From Rhizophlyctis rosea (lineage: Eukaryota; Chytridiomycota; Chytridiomycetes; Rhizophlyctidales; Rhizophlyctidaceae): a stretch of 22,720 nucleotides of DNA. The stretch spans positions 410-23,129 of the forward strand of contig JADGJC010000485.1 in NCBI GenBank assembly GCA_027596075.1, read 5' to 3'. Under the pieces are notes generated by a model. It saw only the letters and a program-made list of their open reading frames with translations, was not told the DNA's origin and ran no database searches. Shown here piece after piece: positions 8,438-19,082 of this stretch (positions within the stretch are counted from its first letter, which is position 1; each line of letters opens with the position of its first letter). A program made the translations under genes and the position numbers.

Positions 8438-11265
8438 TCAATCCCGGTCTCCGAGGTAACGAACAACAACCTTCCTCCCCTCCAACCCAGGAGCCTTGAT
8501 GATCTGCTCATCGCCCGGAACGACATCAATGCAGTTATCCTCCCACATGACTTCCTGGTTGATGAATTCGTCCGAGACGGAGGGCTTCTCGCCTTCGATA
8601 ACGAAGTAGAGACCCTTGAGGGGGCGGTCGGCCTTGATGGTGATGTGGTCCGCGGCAGAGGTGATGGAGAGGTTGATGGAGTCCCTTGTGGGGAAGGTGA
8701 GGTATTTGAAGGGTTCGGGCCAGTTGGTGAAGCGGGAGATTGGGGTAGCTTCGCCCTTGGCGTAGAGGAGCGCAGTGACGACGACTTGGTCACCTTCCGG
8801 GAGAGTGGTCGAGACAAGTTCGGTAGCTTGGTTGGGAAGAAGGGTGTGCGCCGTCTTCTCCTCGTACAACACCTTGCCGGAAACCAACTCAAAGGCTTGC
8901 ACCTTCAACTCGACCTCCTTCTCCTTCAAAGTCTCATTGTTAGCCCAAACGTCCACGATTGTCTTCTCGTCGAAATAGACCCTGGTCCTCTTATCCTTCG
9001 CCTCCTTCTTATGAACTCTGTTGATCCCAACCGTAAGAGGTTTCAACTCCCTCTTGATAGCATAGTACGCAGCCTTAGGCCTCAAATAGTAATCAACAAT
9101 AGCCCAACTCGTCACCGGCCAACAATCATTAATCTGCCAAACCAACGCACCGCCACACTCTTCCCTCCCCTCACCCTTCCACATCCTCCTCCAACTGCGG
9201 TACGCAGACGTCAACGCTTCCGCCTGCATCAACTGCGTGCCGTAGACAAAGTCCTCAAGTTCGTACGAGTGACGGAAGTTCTCGACCATGTAGAGGGCGA
9301 TACGGCGCTCGAAGCCGTCGGCTTTGTTGTGGAGGTCCATGGTGCAGGATTGTGGGTGGCGTTCGGTGGTGGGGGCGTCGGCGAGCCAGTGGTCGATGGT
9401 GTGGAGGGAGGTGTAGCCTTGCATGCCGAATTCGGAGACGAAGCGGCCGCCGAGGCGGTAGTATTCTTGGTAGGGGTGTTGGGCTTGGTGCCATACTGGA
9501 CGGAAGGAAGGGAGTTGTCAGTCAACGCTTGAAAGTCATAATGCCACAACAAGTAGCACATCAACTCACCACTCCACTGATGAACATCACCAACCGTCTG
9601 GTCGGTCGTATCCTCAGAGTAAGACGACCCAGGCTTGTAAGGAATCAGCGGCGCAAACTCCTTCACAACACTCGGCAAAACCCTCTCATAGATTGCCCTA
9701 GCCGGGAAAGTCGTCTTCTCCCACTCCCCATCCAAATCCTTCGGGTCCCACTCCAAATTATTCTGCTCAGCATACTGATAGTCTTCGTTGTTCCCAGTAA
9801 AGATCGCCAAACTAGGATGATGGCGGATACGCTTTACGTTTTGCGCCGCTTCCTCCCTCACGCTCGCCTGGAACTCCGGGTGTGCAGGATACTTCCCACA
9901 CCCAAACATGAAGTCTTGCCAGACGAGAAGACCGAGATCATCGCAAATGTCGTAAAAGACGTCTTCCTCGTAGATTCCGCCACCCCATACGCGGATCATG
10001 CGTTGGTTGCCGTCGATCATGAGTTGGAGCCAGGCGCGGTATTTTTGGGGTGTGACGCGGGTGAGGAAGCTGTCGGCGGGGATCCAGTTTGAGCCGCCGC
10101 AGAAGATGGGGACGTTGTTGACTTCAAAGTAGAAGGTTGTGCCGGGTTGCTCGAGGAGGGGTTTTTCGATGAGGCGAAGGCGGCGGAAACCGACTTTTTG
10201 GGTTTTGGTTTCGATGGTTGTCTGTGGATGGTGATAGCAGGAGGCGTCAGTGAGTTTTGATGGCGGTATGGAGTGGAGCATCGTGTTGCAGATACTCACC
10301 TCAGCACCAAGCAACTCGACCTTGACCTCGTACACGGGGTGAGCGCCATACCCATGAGGCCACCACAAGTCAGGGTTGGCAACATTGAAGGACAACTTAG
10401 CGGCATCGCTCTCAACAGGGACTGTGGCTTCGTGAACCTTCTCGCCGGATGGGGAGACGAGCTCAACCTTGACCTGCTGGCCAGCAGCAGCGTCCTCGAT
10501 GGTAGCAGTGACAGTCACAGAAGCGTTGGTGAGCGATTCAGGAACGTCAACGTGGGCGTGGAGGTCGGCGATGCGGGAGTTGAAAAGCTCGAGACGGACA
10601 GGGCGCCAGGGGCCGGCGGTGAGGAGGACGGGTCCTGATGATACAAGTGAGATGTAAATATGTAGCTTCCCGTGTTTATTAACAACCCCAAATCTAAACA
10701 AATACACGACTTAAAACTCACCCCAATCCCATCCATAATGATACTGAGCTTTCCTAACATACAACCTCGACGCATCACCATTCCAACACCCCAACACACC
10801 CAACTTCTCCTCAATTTCCTTCCCCTTCAAATACGCGCTTTCAAACACAATCCCAATCTCATTCACCTCTCCCTCACCCTTCAGCGCACCCTTAACATCA
10901 ACACGGTACTCCAAAAACATATTATCAGACTTCAACACCTCTACTCCGTTAACGTACACCGTAGCGTACGTGTCGAGACCCTCAAACACCAACACGGCGC
11001 GGGAGGCGGTGGAGGTGTTAGGAGGCGTGGGGAAGGAAGTGCGGTATAGCCAATCGGTTTCGCCGATCCATTGGACGGTGAGTTCGTTTTGTTTGAGGAA
11101 GGGGTCGGGGATTTTGGCGTGTTTGAGGAGTTCGACGTGGATGTTCGAGGGGACGGAGGCGGAGAGCCAGTCTTGGGGGGAGGTGAGGTCTTCGGTGTGG
11201 GGGGTGGTTGGGGTGCGTTGTTTGCATTCCCAGTTTTGATTTATGGGGTGGGTGGTTGAGGCCAT
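8438..11265 (-). CDS. Beta-mannosidase, glycoside hydrolase family 2 (intracellular B type)
   Basis: The enzyme removes terminal beta-linked mannose from short manno-oligosaccharides. Four exons on the minus strand, 11265-10722, 10634-10300, 10221-9570 and 9495-8438, give 862 residues, a normal length for the fungal B type. The three introns are 87, 78 and 74 bases, all with GTGAG donors and CAG acceptors, and the frame is intact throughout. Visible landmarks include the N-terminal sugar-binding domain ending in YHYGWDWGPVLLTAGPW and an Ig-like domain (about 185-295). The TIM barrel (about 300-620) has the acid/base Glu in FTGNNEDYQ (about residue 439), the nucleophile Glu in FVSEFGMQGY (about 532) and the conserved ALVWQINDCWPVTSW. 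A C-terminal beta-sandwich follows. There is no signal peptide, so it should act in the cytosol. An in-frame ATG 39 bases upstream (11304) is possible, but 11265 has the better context (ACCATGGCC). Confidence 0.95.
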
Positions 11266-14025
11266 GGTTTGATAGTGGGATTTTGGGTCGAAACGGATGA
11301 ACACTTGGCGGCTGGGAGAATTGAGGTCCTAAACGAGAAAGGGGGCGGTTGCATCGGAAGGCATCTTATAAAAGATTTGCCCCTTCACACTCCTCTCCCC
11401 CCTTCCTCGCCTTCACGGAAGATCTGCCACGCCCAACAGCCTTGGTTCGTGCAATGTGCACTCGTACCACCGTCACACCAACATGACCAAGTCCAACTCG
11501 GGGTTTATCAGCCGCCACACATATCATTTTGCACTATTTTGGTGTAAGCTGTGTAAGGCTGGTCATGTTTGCACTCCCAAATGACCATTCCACGTCGGGC
11601 GCAGATATGTTGTGGCAACCTCCTTTTTGTGATATGAAACGGAAATGGATAGATTGTGCGGAAAACCCAAACTGAAAAGGTTGGAAAATCAACCGGAAAG
11701 TGGGTGTTGGGGTTGAAAGTGTTGGCTCCGACACGTGAAATTTGCGATTACGTAAGCTATTACAGGTTTCTTGTTCGACGGGACGGGATGCCAAAGGTGC
11801 CGCACATATGCATCAGGTGTTGACAGATTGCTAATGAATGTGGATGTATTTCGCCTTCTTAAACTTGACTCAATTACTCCCCTGATAGAGAAATTATTGC
11901 GTAACTCATATGTGGTGCCGGCAAGTCCAGCAGATTCGTCATCGATGCCGAATCCCATGGTCCTCAAATGGTACAGCATCTCCGCTTCTCATCACTGTTT
12001 AATTCAGCTTGATTCATTGCGCACTGCTGACAGTTGCTTGCTTGCCCATCGAACTCGATCAATGAGGGATGATCTTATTTCTTGTCATTTCAATCATCGA
12101 CATAAATGCGTCAACGCCATTACAAGTCGCTCATGACTGATCTCTAAGAGTAAGGCCGAGTGTGACACCTCAATGCTGTAAATCTTCGGTATGGACAGTG
12201 CCTCGCATATGATGTCATTTTTTTCGCACGCTGATCTCTAGAGGTGAACCACAGGGAAAAAATGAATGCGTTACCTGAGGTTCAACGATGTTGAACGACG
12301 TCCGTTCAAGACGGCAATTGATAGCACGGGACGATTGGGTGCATATTGTTAATTGGCGACCTACCTGAAGCCAAAAGCGTCTAAACCTCGCAGATGCCCT
12401 GAAAATAGAAAAAGAATTTCTTATTCCGTTCCCCTTCTCGTTAGTGGCAGAGGATGCATTCCTGTCATGCCATCATTCTGTTTAGAAGGTACTTCTCATC
12501 AGACCTGAATGATTCCAATGTTCTGTTCATAGGAATTCTCCTTCCGATATTTAGACGACTCAAGGGAGATAAGGCATTTGTCAATGACTGTGAATTCAAC
12601 GTTGCCACACATGAAGCAATCAGCCATTGTACTCGCATGTTGGCACCCTTTCATTTGAATGGAACCATGGCCCTGCTTCTAACTCTGAGGACGGAATATA
12701 TATAATTCATTGGGGTAGCAAAAAGGTTAACTCTAACGCTTTACGCATCGTATCAAACACGTGACGGTTTGACGATGTCCAGTGAAACTCACCGTCCATG
12801 GCAGTGGGATGTGATGCCCACAAATCAGACTCCTCAGGACATAGCACCGTCATGCAACCACAAAGCAGTGACATTGCGATGGACTCAGACGCAGGTACAT
12901 CGTCACGGTACAGAAGCGCAGAGCACTGCAGTAATATGGAAGTTTACGTTCTGCATAGCTTCGAACCCACGAGCCCCATACTGCAGAATGCGTACAATGA
13001 TGATAGTGTGATCTTTTTTTCGTTGTGCTGAACCTCAAGTATCCGACGGGTGGGAACCATGCAAATAGTGGGTGTGAGGTAAACGGCAAAGAAATGGCAT
13101 CCGATGAATCAGGCCGCGGAGGGTTTCATGTGTATAGTGTCCAAACATTGCTTAACACTCCAAAGGCATAAAAGTACATGATACGTGCAGTTCGTTGCTT
13201 TCCACGATGTGCCAGAGAACTCGGAGAGCGTGGCGCATTATCCAGGTACAGCCGATCTATGCCTAATATTGGCATGTGGTGTGTTTTTTGGCTGTGCGTT
13301 GTCATGGTCCCGCTCCCCGTGGCATGGCTTGCCTTAGTATGGCACCGGGAACAAGCTAAATCTTCTTGATCAGGCACTCACGGACAACGCATACTACGCA
13401 TCGCCTCTGTATGTTGCGAGCAAGAAGTTGAAACAGCCGATCGATATCGTCGGGGCAAAATCCATGGCACAGAAAAACGTGGTCCACCACGTACGTGACT
13501 AAGGATCGATCTTCACTCCGTATGTTTGCAAACCCTTCGACTTCGACACACTGTTCACGATACAATTTTCGAGAAGAACCAGCTCTTCCCATGTGATATT
13601 GACCCACCTGTAACCGAACCAAATCTCCCCGTTGAAATGGAATGCGGTACCTAGCTCAAGGCCACAGGCTTGTTTGTAAACAGTCCAGCACCGCGTAAAG
13701 ATTTTGTACGGCGCGCTTAATTGCCAAGGTCAGATATGACGGTGAATTGACAATCGCCATGATTGCTACTAGGCTCCAGTCGGCCACCAATTGCTGTCAC
13801 ATGTAATTGCCCAAAAATTTACGAGGAAAGGGTCCTGAGGGTCCTATGAAAATTGCAGTTCGATATTTTGGGAAGTGGTGGTACGATGGAGGGACAGTGG
13901 CTGGATTGGTGGTGCAGGAAAAGTTGGTTCCCAAAAAACGACCTCAAATTTTCTCACCCTGCGTTTCCCTTTTCAACCTTCTCTTCAACCATCGTCAACT
14001 GCACAATAAAAGATATCGCCATAAG
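11266..14025. other. Long intergenic stretch, no supported gene
   Basis: About 2.8 kb lie between the divergently transcribed beta-mannosidase (minus) and the GPI-protein gene (plus). It must include both promoters. Open frames such as 13356-13622 (minus, 88 codons, cysteine-containing) and 11771-12136 (plus) have no recognisable domain and no splice partners that I could find. A TATAAAAG string lies at about 11368-11375. A B-box-like GGGTTCGAA on the minus strand near 12960 lacks a pairing stem, so it is not a tRNA. Confidence 0.5.
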
Positions 14026-15309
14026 ATGGTACACGCCAAGCATAGCGTCTCTGCGCTGCTCCTCTTGATCACAGCGGCAAATGTTCGCCCTGCGCGAAGC
14101 GACTCATTCCCCATCGTCAACGACCCAATGCCCACCAAACCAGCATGGACCGACAACGCCACCTTCCCCCCGTTCTACTGCATAGAAGAGCCCTCAACCC
14201 CGTCATACTACATTCAGCCCTACGGTTGTTCCCTCTGCACTAAATTGCCCCTCCCCGAGTCGGAGGTCGATCCGAAATACGTTGTACAAGTCTACCCAGC
14301 AAATTACTCCACATTTGCTTCCTACCATATGGAGGCTATGTTTTTGGACGAGTTGGTGAATAAGCATGTGATACCGGGCGCTGTTGTCCAGAAGAGGGGG
14401 AATACGCCTATCCCTGATGATGTGCTGGACCATGCCCCAGTTGAGATGCAGAAACTGTGGGTATACTTTCCGGAGCTGTGAATGTCGCATTGTAAAGCAA
14501 CCAGTAGGAAGATCCTAACAATTTGGAATACTTCTAGGTGGGAACGGCGACCAGGAATCCCATGCGTCTGTTGGGGCTGGCTGCGGCGTCGCAATGTGGG
14601 GATCCTACCGGGTCACGAAGACCAACCTGCATGTCCGGGAGGCGGTCCAAACTACGACCAGGCCTATGACAATTTCGAGAGCTTGGACTGTCGGCGGTTT
14701 GATCCAGTCATGGGGCAGATCAAGCCCGCTCTGCATTGTTCTGATGGAGGGATGACGTTCAACGCTATGTCAGTGGACCGGACGGGGGACCAGTCGTCGT
14801 CGTTCATACCAGGGGCAGCAGGTGGTAGTCAAAATGCGGGGTCTGGTGTGCCAACGACTACCACAAGTGCTACTGCTAGTACGGGTGGGATTGAGACACC
14901 AACCGATAGTGACAGCACTGGAGGTTCGACAGTGAGTCCGGTGGTAGGAACGGGACTGGGAGGAATGTCGGATACCGCAAATCCCGCGGGGGCAACGCCA
15001 CTGGCTACTGATGGTGCACAACCAACCGGAACCGGGGGCGGGAGCGGCGTGATAGCAGGCACAAACGTCGGAAATGCTGGTGCTCCCACAGAAACGGGTA
15101 GCAGCTCCTCTAATAGCGGCGAACTTCCATGCGCGACCTGCGCTAGCACTACCGGCCGAGTTCCCTCCCCAACATCCCAGACCCAAGCTCCAGGCGATCC
15201 AACGAAGGCTCCATCCAGTGCCGGAATTGCACAATTTTCGGCTTTGTCCTTCTCCGCGGGAGTTTTGTTTACGACACTGAGCATCATCAGTCTGAGTGCA
15301 GTATTTTGA
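14026..15309 (+). CDS. GPI-anchored cell-surface protein with Ser/Thr/Gly-rich stalk
   Basis: Proposed exons are 14026-14477 and 14538-15309, giving 407 residues. The start at 14026 is chosen because it opens directly into a signal peptide (SVSALLLLITAANV, cleavage near residue 25), although the frame is open upstream. The mature N-terminal domain contains a C-x18-C-x2-C pattern (FYCIEE to GCSLCTK) and two N-glycosylation sequons (NAT, NYS). A second Cys-bearing part (ESLDCRRFDP, LHCSDGG) follows. Then comes a long Ser/Thr/Gly/Pro-rich stalk, a CATC pair, and a C-terminal GPI signal: small residues (SSAG) before a hydrophobic tail (ALSFSAGVLFTTLSIISLSAVF) at the very end. The product should sit on the outer plasma membrane or be linked to wall glucan. 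The intron has a CTAACA branch site and TTCTAG acceptor. Donor GTGAATG at 14478 keeps one open frame, while the more consensus-like GTATAC at 14461 leads to an early stop. The Trp/Arg-rich start of exon 2 is therefore less certain. Family not recognised. Confidence 0.75.
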
Positions 15310-15741
15310 TCATCCTTAGTGTATGAAATTCCCATATGTAATGTAATGCGCGGTTCGTGTGTTTAATAGTACCAGTTAGCTGTAACATAGACGTAAATAT
15401 TTTTGGCTTTTGTAACGTAAATCCGTAATTGTATTTAAGCACCATGTAAGAAAGCATTGGATATTTGCATATGTCAGTGCTTCACCATTTGCATACCATG
15501 TCAGTGCTTACTATTGGTGTTCAGTCTACGTAGCTGTCCGTGTGCGGAACAGCGTCGGAAAATCGTTAAAGACTTGGGCAAATTTATGACGGGGCGGCGT
15601 AGTGCAGGCACAGTTGCATAACTGGCTTAGTGACTGTAGCAAGCGTTGTGTGTGACAAAGCGTCTCCTGTCAAAAATTTTATTTGGGAGTTCGAATTTCG
15701 GACCCAGAATCTCCTTCAAGCAATCAAGCACCCCAAAAATC
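15310..15741. other. Intergenic between two plus-strand genes
   Basis: About 430 bases separate the stop of the GPI-protein gene from the start of the next plus-strand gene. The left half is AT-rich (TTTAATAG, GTAATTGTATTTAAGC), as expected for a 3' untranslated region and polyadenylation zone. The right half holds the presumed promoter, with a GACGGGGCGGCG box near 15589. No gene seen. Confidence 0.45.
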
Positions 15742-16784
15742 ATGACGTTCCGACCCCCTCAAACCACCTGCCTCCGCATAGAATGGACCGCCGCTCAAAC
15801 AAAATCCACTGATCCGTCCAAAGTTGACATCCGCGTTCTAACCGCCAAATCCCTCATCAACTCTAAACTCGATACACGCTACCGGCATTGGTATGGGTCG
15901 AATACCGTTCATGTAGAGTTTTGGGGGACGTACACGCTAGGGGAGGAGAAGCCGAAGGCTCCGGTTGCGCCGCAGGGGGTGCCAGCAACGGTGGATCTTT
16001 CACAGAAGGGGGCGCGGGCTATAGTGGTTGTGTATCAGTACGCGGCCAAGGTTGGGACTTGTTTGTTGTGTGCGAGAGAGGATGGTGAAGCAGTGAAGGG
16101 TTGGCATGGTATGTATTGACATTCGAAATGGCAATTCTGTTATCTGTTGCCACACCAGCTCAACGGTTTTCTCTTTCTCATTTGCAGATCCGACGAGACT
16201 GGAGCCCATTGTGCCTGCAATCCAGGTGACCGAAGAGGTGCCTCCCACAGCACCGCAATGGTTGCATCGCATCAGGGAAGCTACAGAGGCGACACCACCG
16301 TCGGTTGATGCCGATGGAAAGAATGGGAACTCAGGGGCCGGTACAGTTGCCGATGATACTGCAGCTCAGACTACCACATCAAATATCAGTGATGGGGATG
16401 GGGAATCGGATTTTGTGGTGGTGGACGGTCAATCGACCCCATCAGTGATTACCAATGCAAGCGAAGATGGTCAAGAATCAGAAGAATGGGAGATCAAATC
16501 GGAACTGGTGCGTCTCCGCGAATTATCCTATCAGGCTTGAAATTGTTTCCTTTTGTTGACCTGATTCTTGCTAGATCGATCCGCCAAATTCAGACACTAA
16601 AGTTCAGCGCTCAGTACCGCAAAGCAACCAAATCACTCACTCCGCCCTCCCGACCTCCAATGACGACCTCGCCGTCGATGCCATGATGTCTTTGAAAACC
16701 GATATGTCCGCAATACAAAGAGAAATCGAACGCATTGATGACCAGCTACAAGATCTCAACTCGAAGGCGTCGGGAGGAAGTTGA
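15742..16784 (+). CDS. 298-residue orphan protein with LIR-like motif and C-terminal coiled coil
   Basis: Three exons, 15742-16108, 16188-16507 and 16575-16784, join without a frame break. Intron 1 (79 bases) has donor GTATGT and acceptor TTTGCAG. Intron 2 (67 bases) has donor GTGCGT and acceptor TGCTAG. Residues 1 to about 135 look like a folded, beta-rich domain (LRIEWT, NTVHVEFWGTYTL, ARAIVVVYQYAAKVGTCLLC). Residues about 155-228 are acidic, Ser/Thr-rich and probably disordered, and include GDGESDFVVVDG (about 192-203). There an aromatic residue three before valine follows acidic residues, the pattern of an Atg8/LC3-interacting region. The last ~33 residues have a regular hydrophobic spacing (MSAIQREIERIDDQLQDL) typical of a coiled coil. 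There is no signal peptide or membrane span, so it is probably cytosolic. I do not recognise the family. The gene structure is well supported, the function is not. Confidence 0.75.
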
Positions 16785-18997
16785 TACGGTTGCTAGTGAT
16801 CTGCAAGTCGATGTAATCACTTGAGTAGCGTAATTTTACTCTTCATCCATTGATTACCTTTCTATACACGAATGGGAAGAGTGCCTTGAAGTTTGCATAT
16901 ATGTATAGTCGACCAAAAACGACGATCCAATCCCGGCGGATATTCCTGCTGTGAAGTGCCTCGTCGCACCTCAGCTCAGTGTGTAAATTAGTTGAATCCT
17001 GAAAACACTGCGTTTCGTTTGCACCTGAGTGCCTTGAGAAAGTCTGTTCGAAGACACATTATGCACAAAGCCAATCCCCGAAGACCTAGCGAGGGACACA
17101 GAAAAAACAGTCGTTAATTACTTGTATGTACATGACGCTCTTACGTGCGCAAGAACTGGCTTCCGAAAGAGGCATATGCGGTCCAAAGAGTGTTCGTGCA
17201 AGCCTGCAGCGACAGCAACCCAAGCCTTCCCTGCCAGCAGATAGTATAGCAATATGTACATGTTCATATTATCCAACCCCTTATTTCATGATACAGTCTC
17301 TTTTACCTGGTGCGGCTGGGAACATCAGATTGCAATGGTCATAGTTTCAAAGAACATTCTACATTGGCCAAAATTACTGTCGAGCAAGTCGAAGCAGAGA
17401 CCTGCACAGTGGCCTCGAATGGTGGACAGAGCCAGCCGATGTATCGAGTGTGTGCTAAGATTGCGCCAAGTCGAGACTGTTTGACTTCCCCCTATCTTAA
17501 CGTGGCTCATGCCTGGAAGTGATGCCAAAAAATTCGCATTGGTTCCATCCAACGAAGACCCATGCCTGATCTTGAAAAGTTCCTTGCTGAGTTAATCAAA
17601 TCTCAAGTCTTGCCCCTTTCAAGACGTCAGTTATGCTTCTCCAAACCAGAAGACAGACACTGATGGTGCACGTTCACGGCAAGTGTTAAAAAGATTGAGC
17701 TGGGGGTGGGCAATCGCATCACCTTTGAACCGCTTCTGCCTTATATTGAGCGTTGCTCTTGAGCGTGGAGTTTTTCATCCGCGCGTCTTTGATCTCGGAC
17801 CTTTCTCTTCGTAACAGTCGCATCCCACACCTCGTCGGCGCAAACAAACTAAAAAGGAACGATCAGAGAAAGCAGTATCGTCTGCGACACCGATTGCAAG
17901 GTGGGCTCGCCTCCGGCATCTACTTTTTCAACACTAGTAGGTGAGTTCACCTCAATGTAAGCCACATCATTGAAATGTTGACTTGCAAGCAATGGCGCAG
18001 AGCAATGCACAGGGAGATCACTTAGTAATGAACCTCAAAATATAGAAGGCAACCAGTCATAGCCATGGTTGCACATACCCGAGCTTCTGAAAGTTCTGAG
18101 GCGGATAACGTCTCGATGTTTGTGCTATCCCAACCATTTCTTCTTTTATGCCACACATTCTCTTTTTTGTTCATTGAGTGAGGCGAAGGCACTGTCGACA
18201 TCGTAACGTCATGGGCTAAGGTGGGAACGAGAAGGGAAGTTCAAGAAAAGAGGAAGTGCCGTCCCAATGGGGACGTGATAACATGGATGTGGGAGTACCC
18301 GGATTTCGATGTTCTCTTGTGAGCTTATCAACCCGCCTTCTGAAACAAAACACAGACCGTATGCCAAAACCTGCCACAAGGAAAAAAAACTGAGGACTGA
18401 ACGTGGCACCCCGTACCGTAGTGATGGACAACACAGATCTCATCCTGCGCCTGTTCCTGCAACTGTTCCTGTTTCTTTGCAGAATTTTCGGTCAATGGTT
18501 GCAGCCCATATACCTGAAAGAGGTTGCAGCACCGGTGTAGCCTTGTGCTTGTTTGTGGAGAAGCGCCACATGTCGGGACCTGATGCGAGTTGAATGCTTC
18601 ATCGATGCTGTTTTGACGATGGCAGCGTTTACCCCACTCGCACCTGTTTTTTGAATTACAGTTGAGACATTGTTCCTTCTTACTTTTTATGACCTGCCAC
18701 AATACCCGGACATGCACAAAAGGGGGGAACACGGATTCACTCCGACAACGCCTGAAAGAGAATCTTGCGCATTGCTCTTCTGTCGCCATATCGGTGCCAT
18801 GCACTGGACTCACTGGGGTATGACTGAGAGGAGGCTTTAACCTGTGCTGAGCAAAGTCACGAAGTCCATCTGACTGAGCCAATATGCAAGGACGAAAAGG
18901 ACTAAGGCTATCAGCCAATCGTGTAACATACGTACTGGCAGCCCATCAGAGCTTGGATGAGGGTGGGAAAGTAACGACAGTCTGCGGGCCAGCAAAC

Positions 18998-19082
18998 AAA
19001 AATGCCAGCCGGAGGGCTCGAACCCTCCACGTTCGGAGGTGGTGATTAATGATGACGTCATCACCAACTCTGCAATGAAACC
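18998..19082 (-). other. tRNA-like element (A-box, B-box, T5 run), possibly a SINE or tRNA relic
   Basis: On the minus strand an A-box-like TTGCAGAGTTGG (19075-19064) is followed about 50 bases later by a B-box-like GGTTCGAGCCC (19024-19014) and then a run of five T (19002-18998), as in a Pol III gene. The B-box lies in a perfect 6-bp stem (GGAGGG/CCCTCC) with a 6-base loop, one base short of a normal T-loop. The acceptor strands (GGTTTCA and GGCTGGC) do not pair. It is therefore not an intact tRNA. A relic, a SINE head or chance are the choices. Confidence 0.3.
19050..19063. promoter_or_regulatory. 14-base palindrome with CRE core TGACGTCA
   Basis: TGATGACGTCATCA is a perfect 14-base palindrome whose centre is the CRE octamer bound by ATF/CREB-type bZIP factors. 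A flanking GGTGAT (19041) also pairs with ATCACC (19060). It sits between the A- and B-boxes of the tRNA-like element, with no nearby gene start. Confidence 0.35.

Noticed and set aside
8645..9532. 295-codon plus-strand frame
   Set aside because: It is antisense to the last exon of the beta-mannosidase, and its Val/Gly/Asp-rich translation mirrors the codon bias of the real gene.
9352..10092. 246-codon plus-strand frame
   Set aside because: It is antisense to mannosidase exons 3 and 4 and crosses their intron; no independent support.
11361..11376. TATAAAAG upstream of the beta-mannosidase
   Set aside because: The consensus orientation is the plus strand, away from the mannosidase, and there is no plus-strand gene close downstream. 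It may still work in reverse but cannot be assigned.
12930..12975. B-box-like GGGTTCGAA on the minus strand near 12960
   Set aside because: The flanking bases do not form a T-stem and no A-box is found at the right distance, so it is not a tRNA.
13356..13622. 88-codon minus-strand frame with several cysteines
   Set aside because: No domain recognised, and the ATG context and neighbours give no support.
17741..17946. Possible leader exon ending at a GTGAGT site (17941)
   Set aside because: It has a promoter-like start and a good donor, but I could not find an acceptor leading to a convincing coding exon downstream.
18328..18918. 196-codon minus-strand frame rich in Cys and His
   Set aside because: No regular zinc-binding spacing, no domain, no good start context and no splice partners; left as an observation, not a gene.
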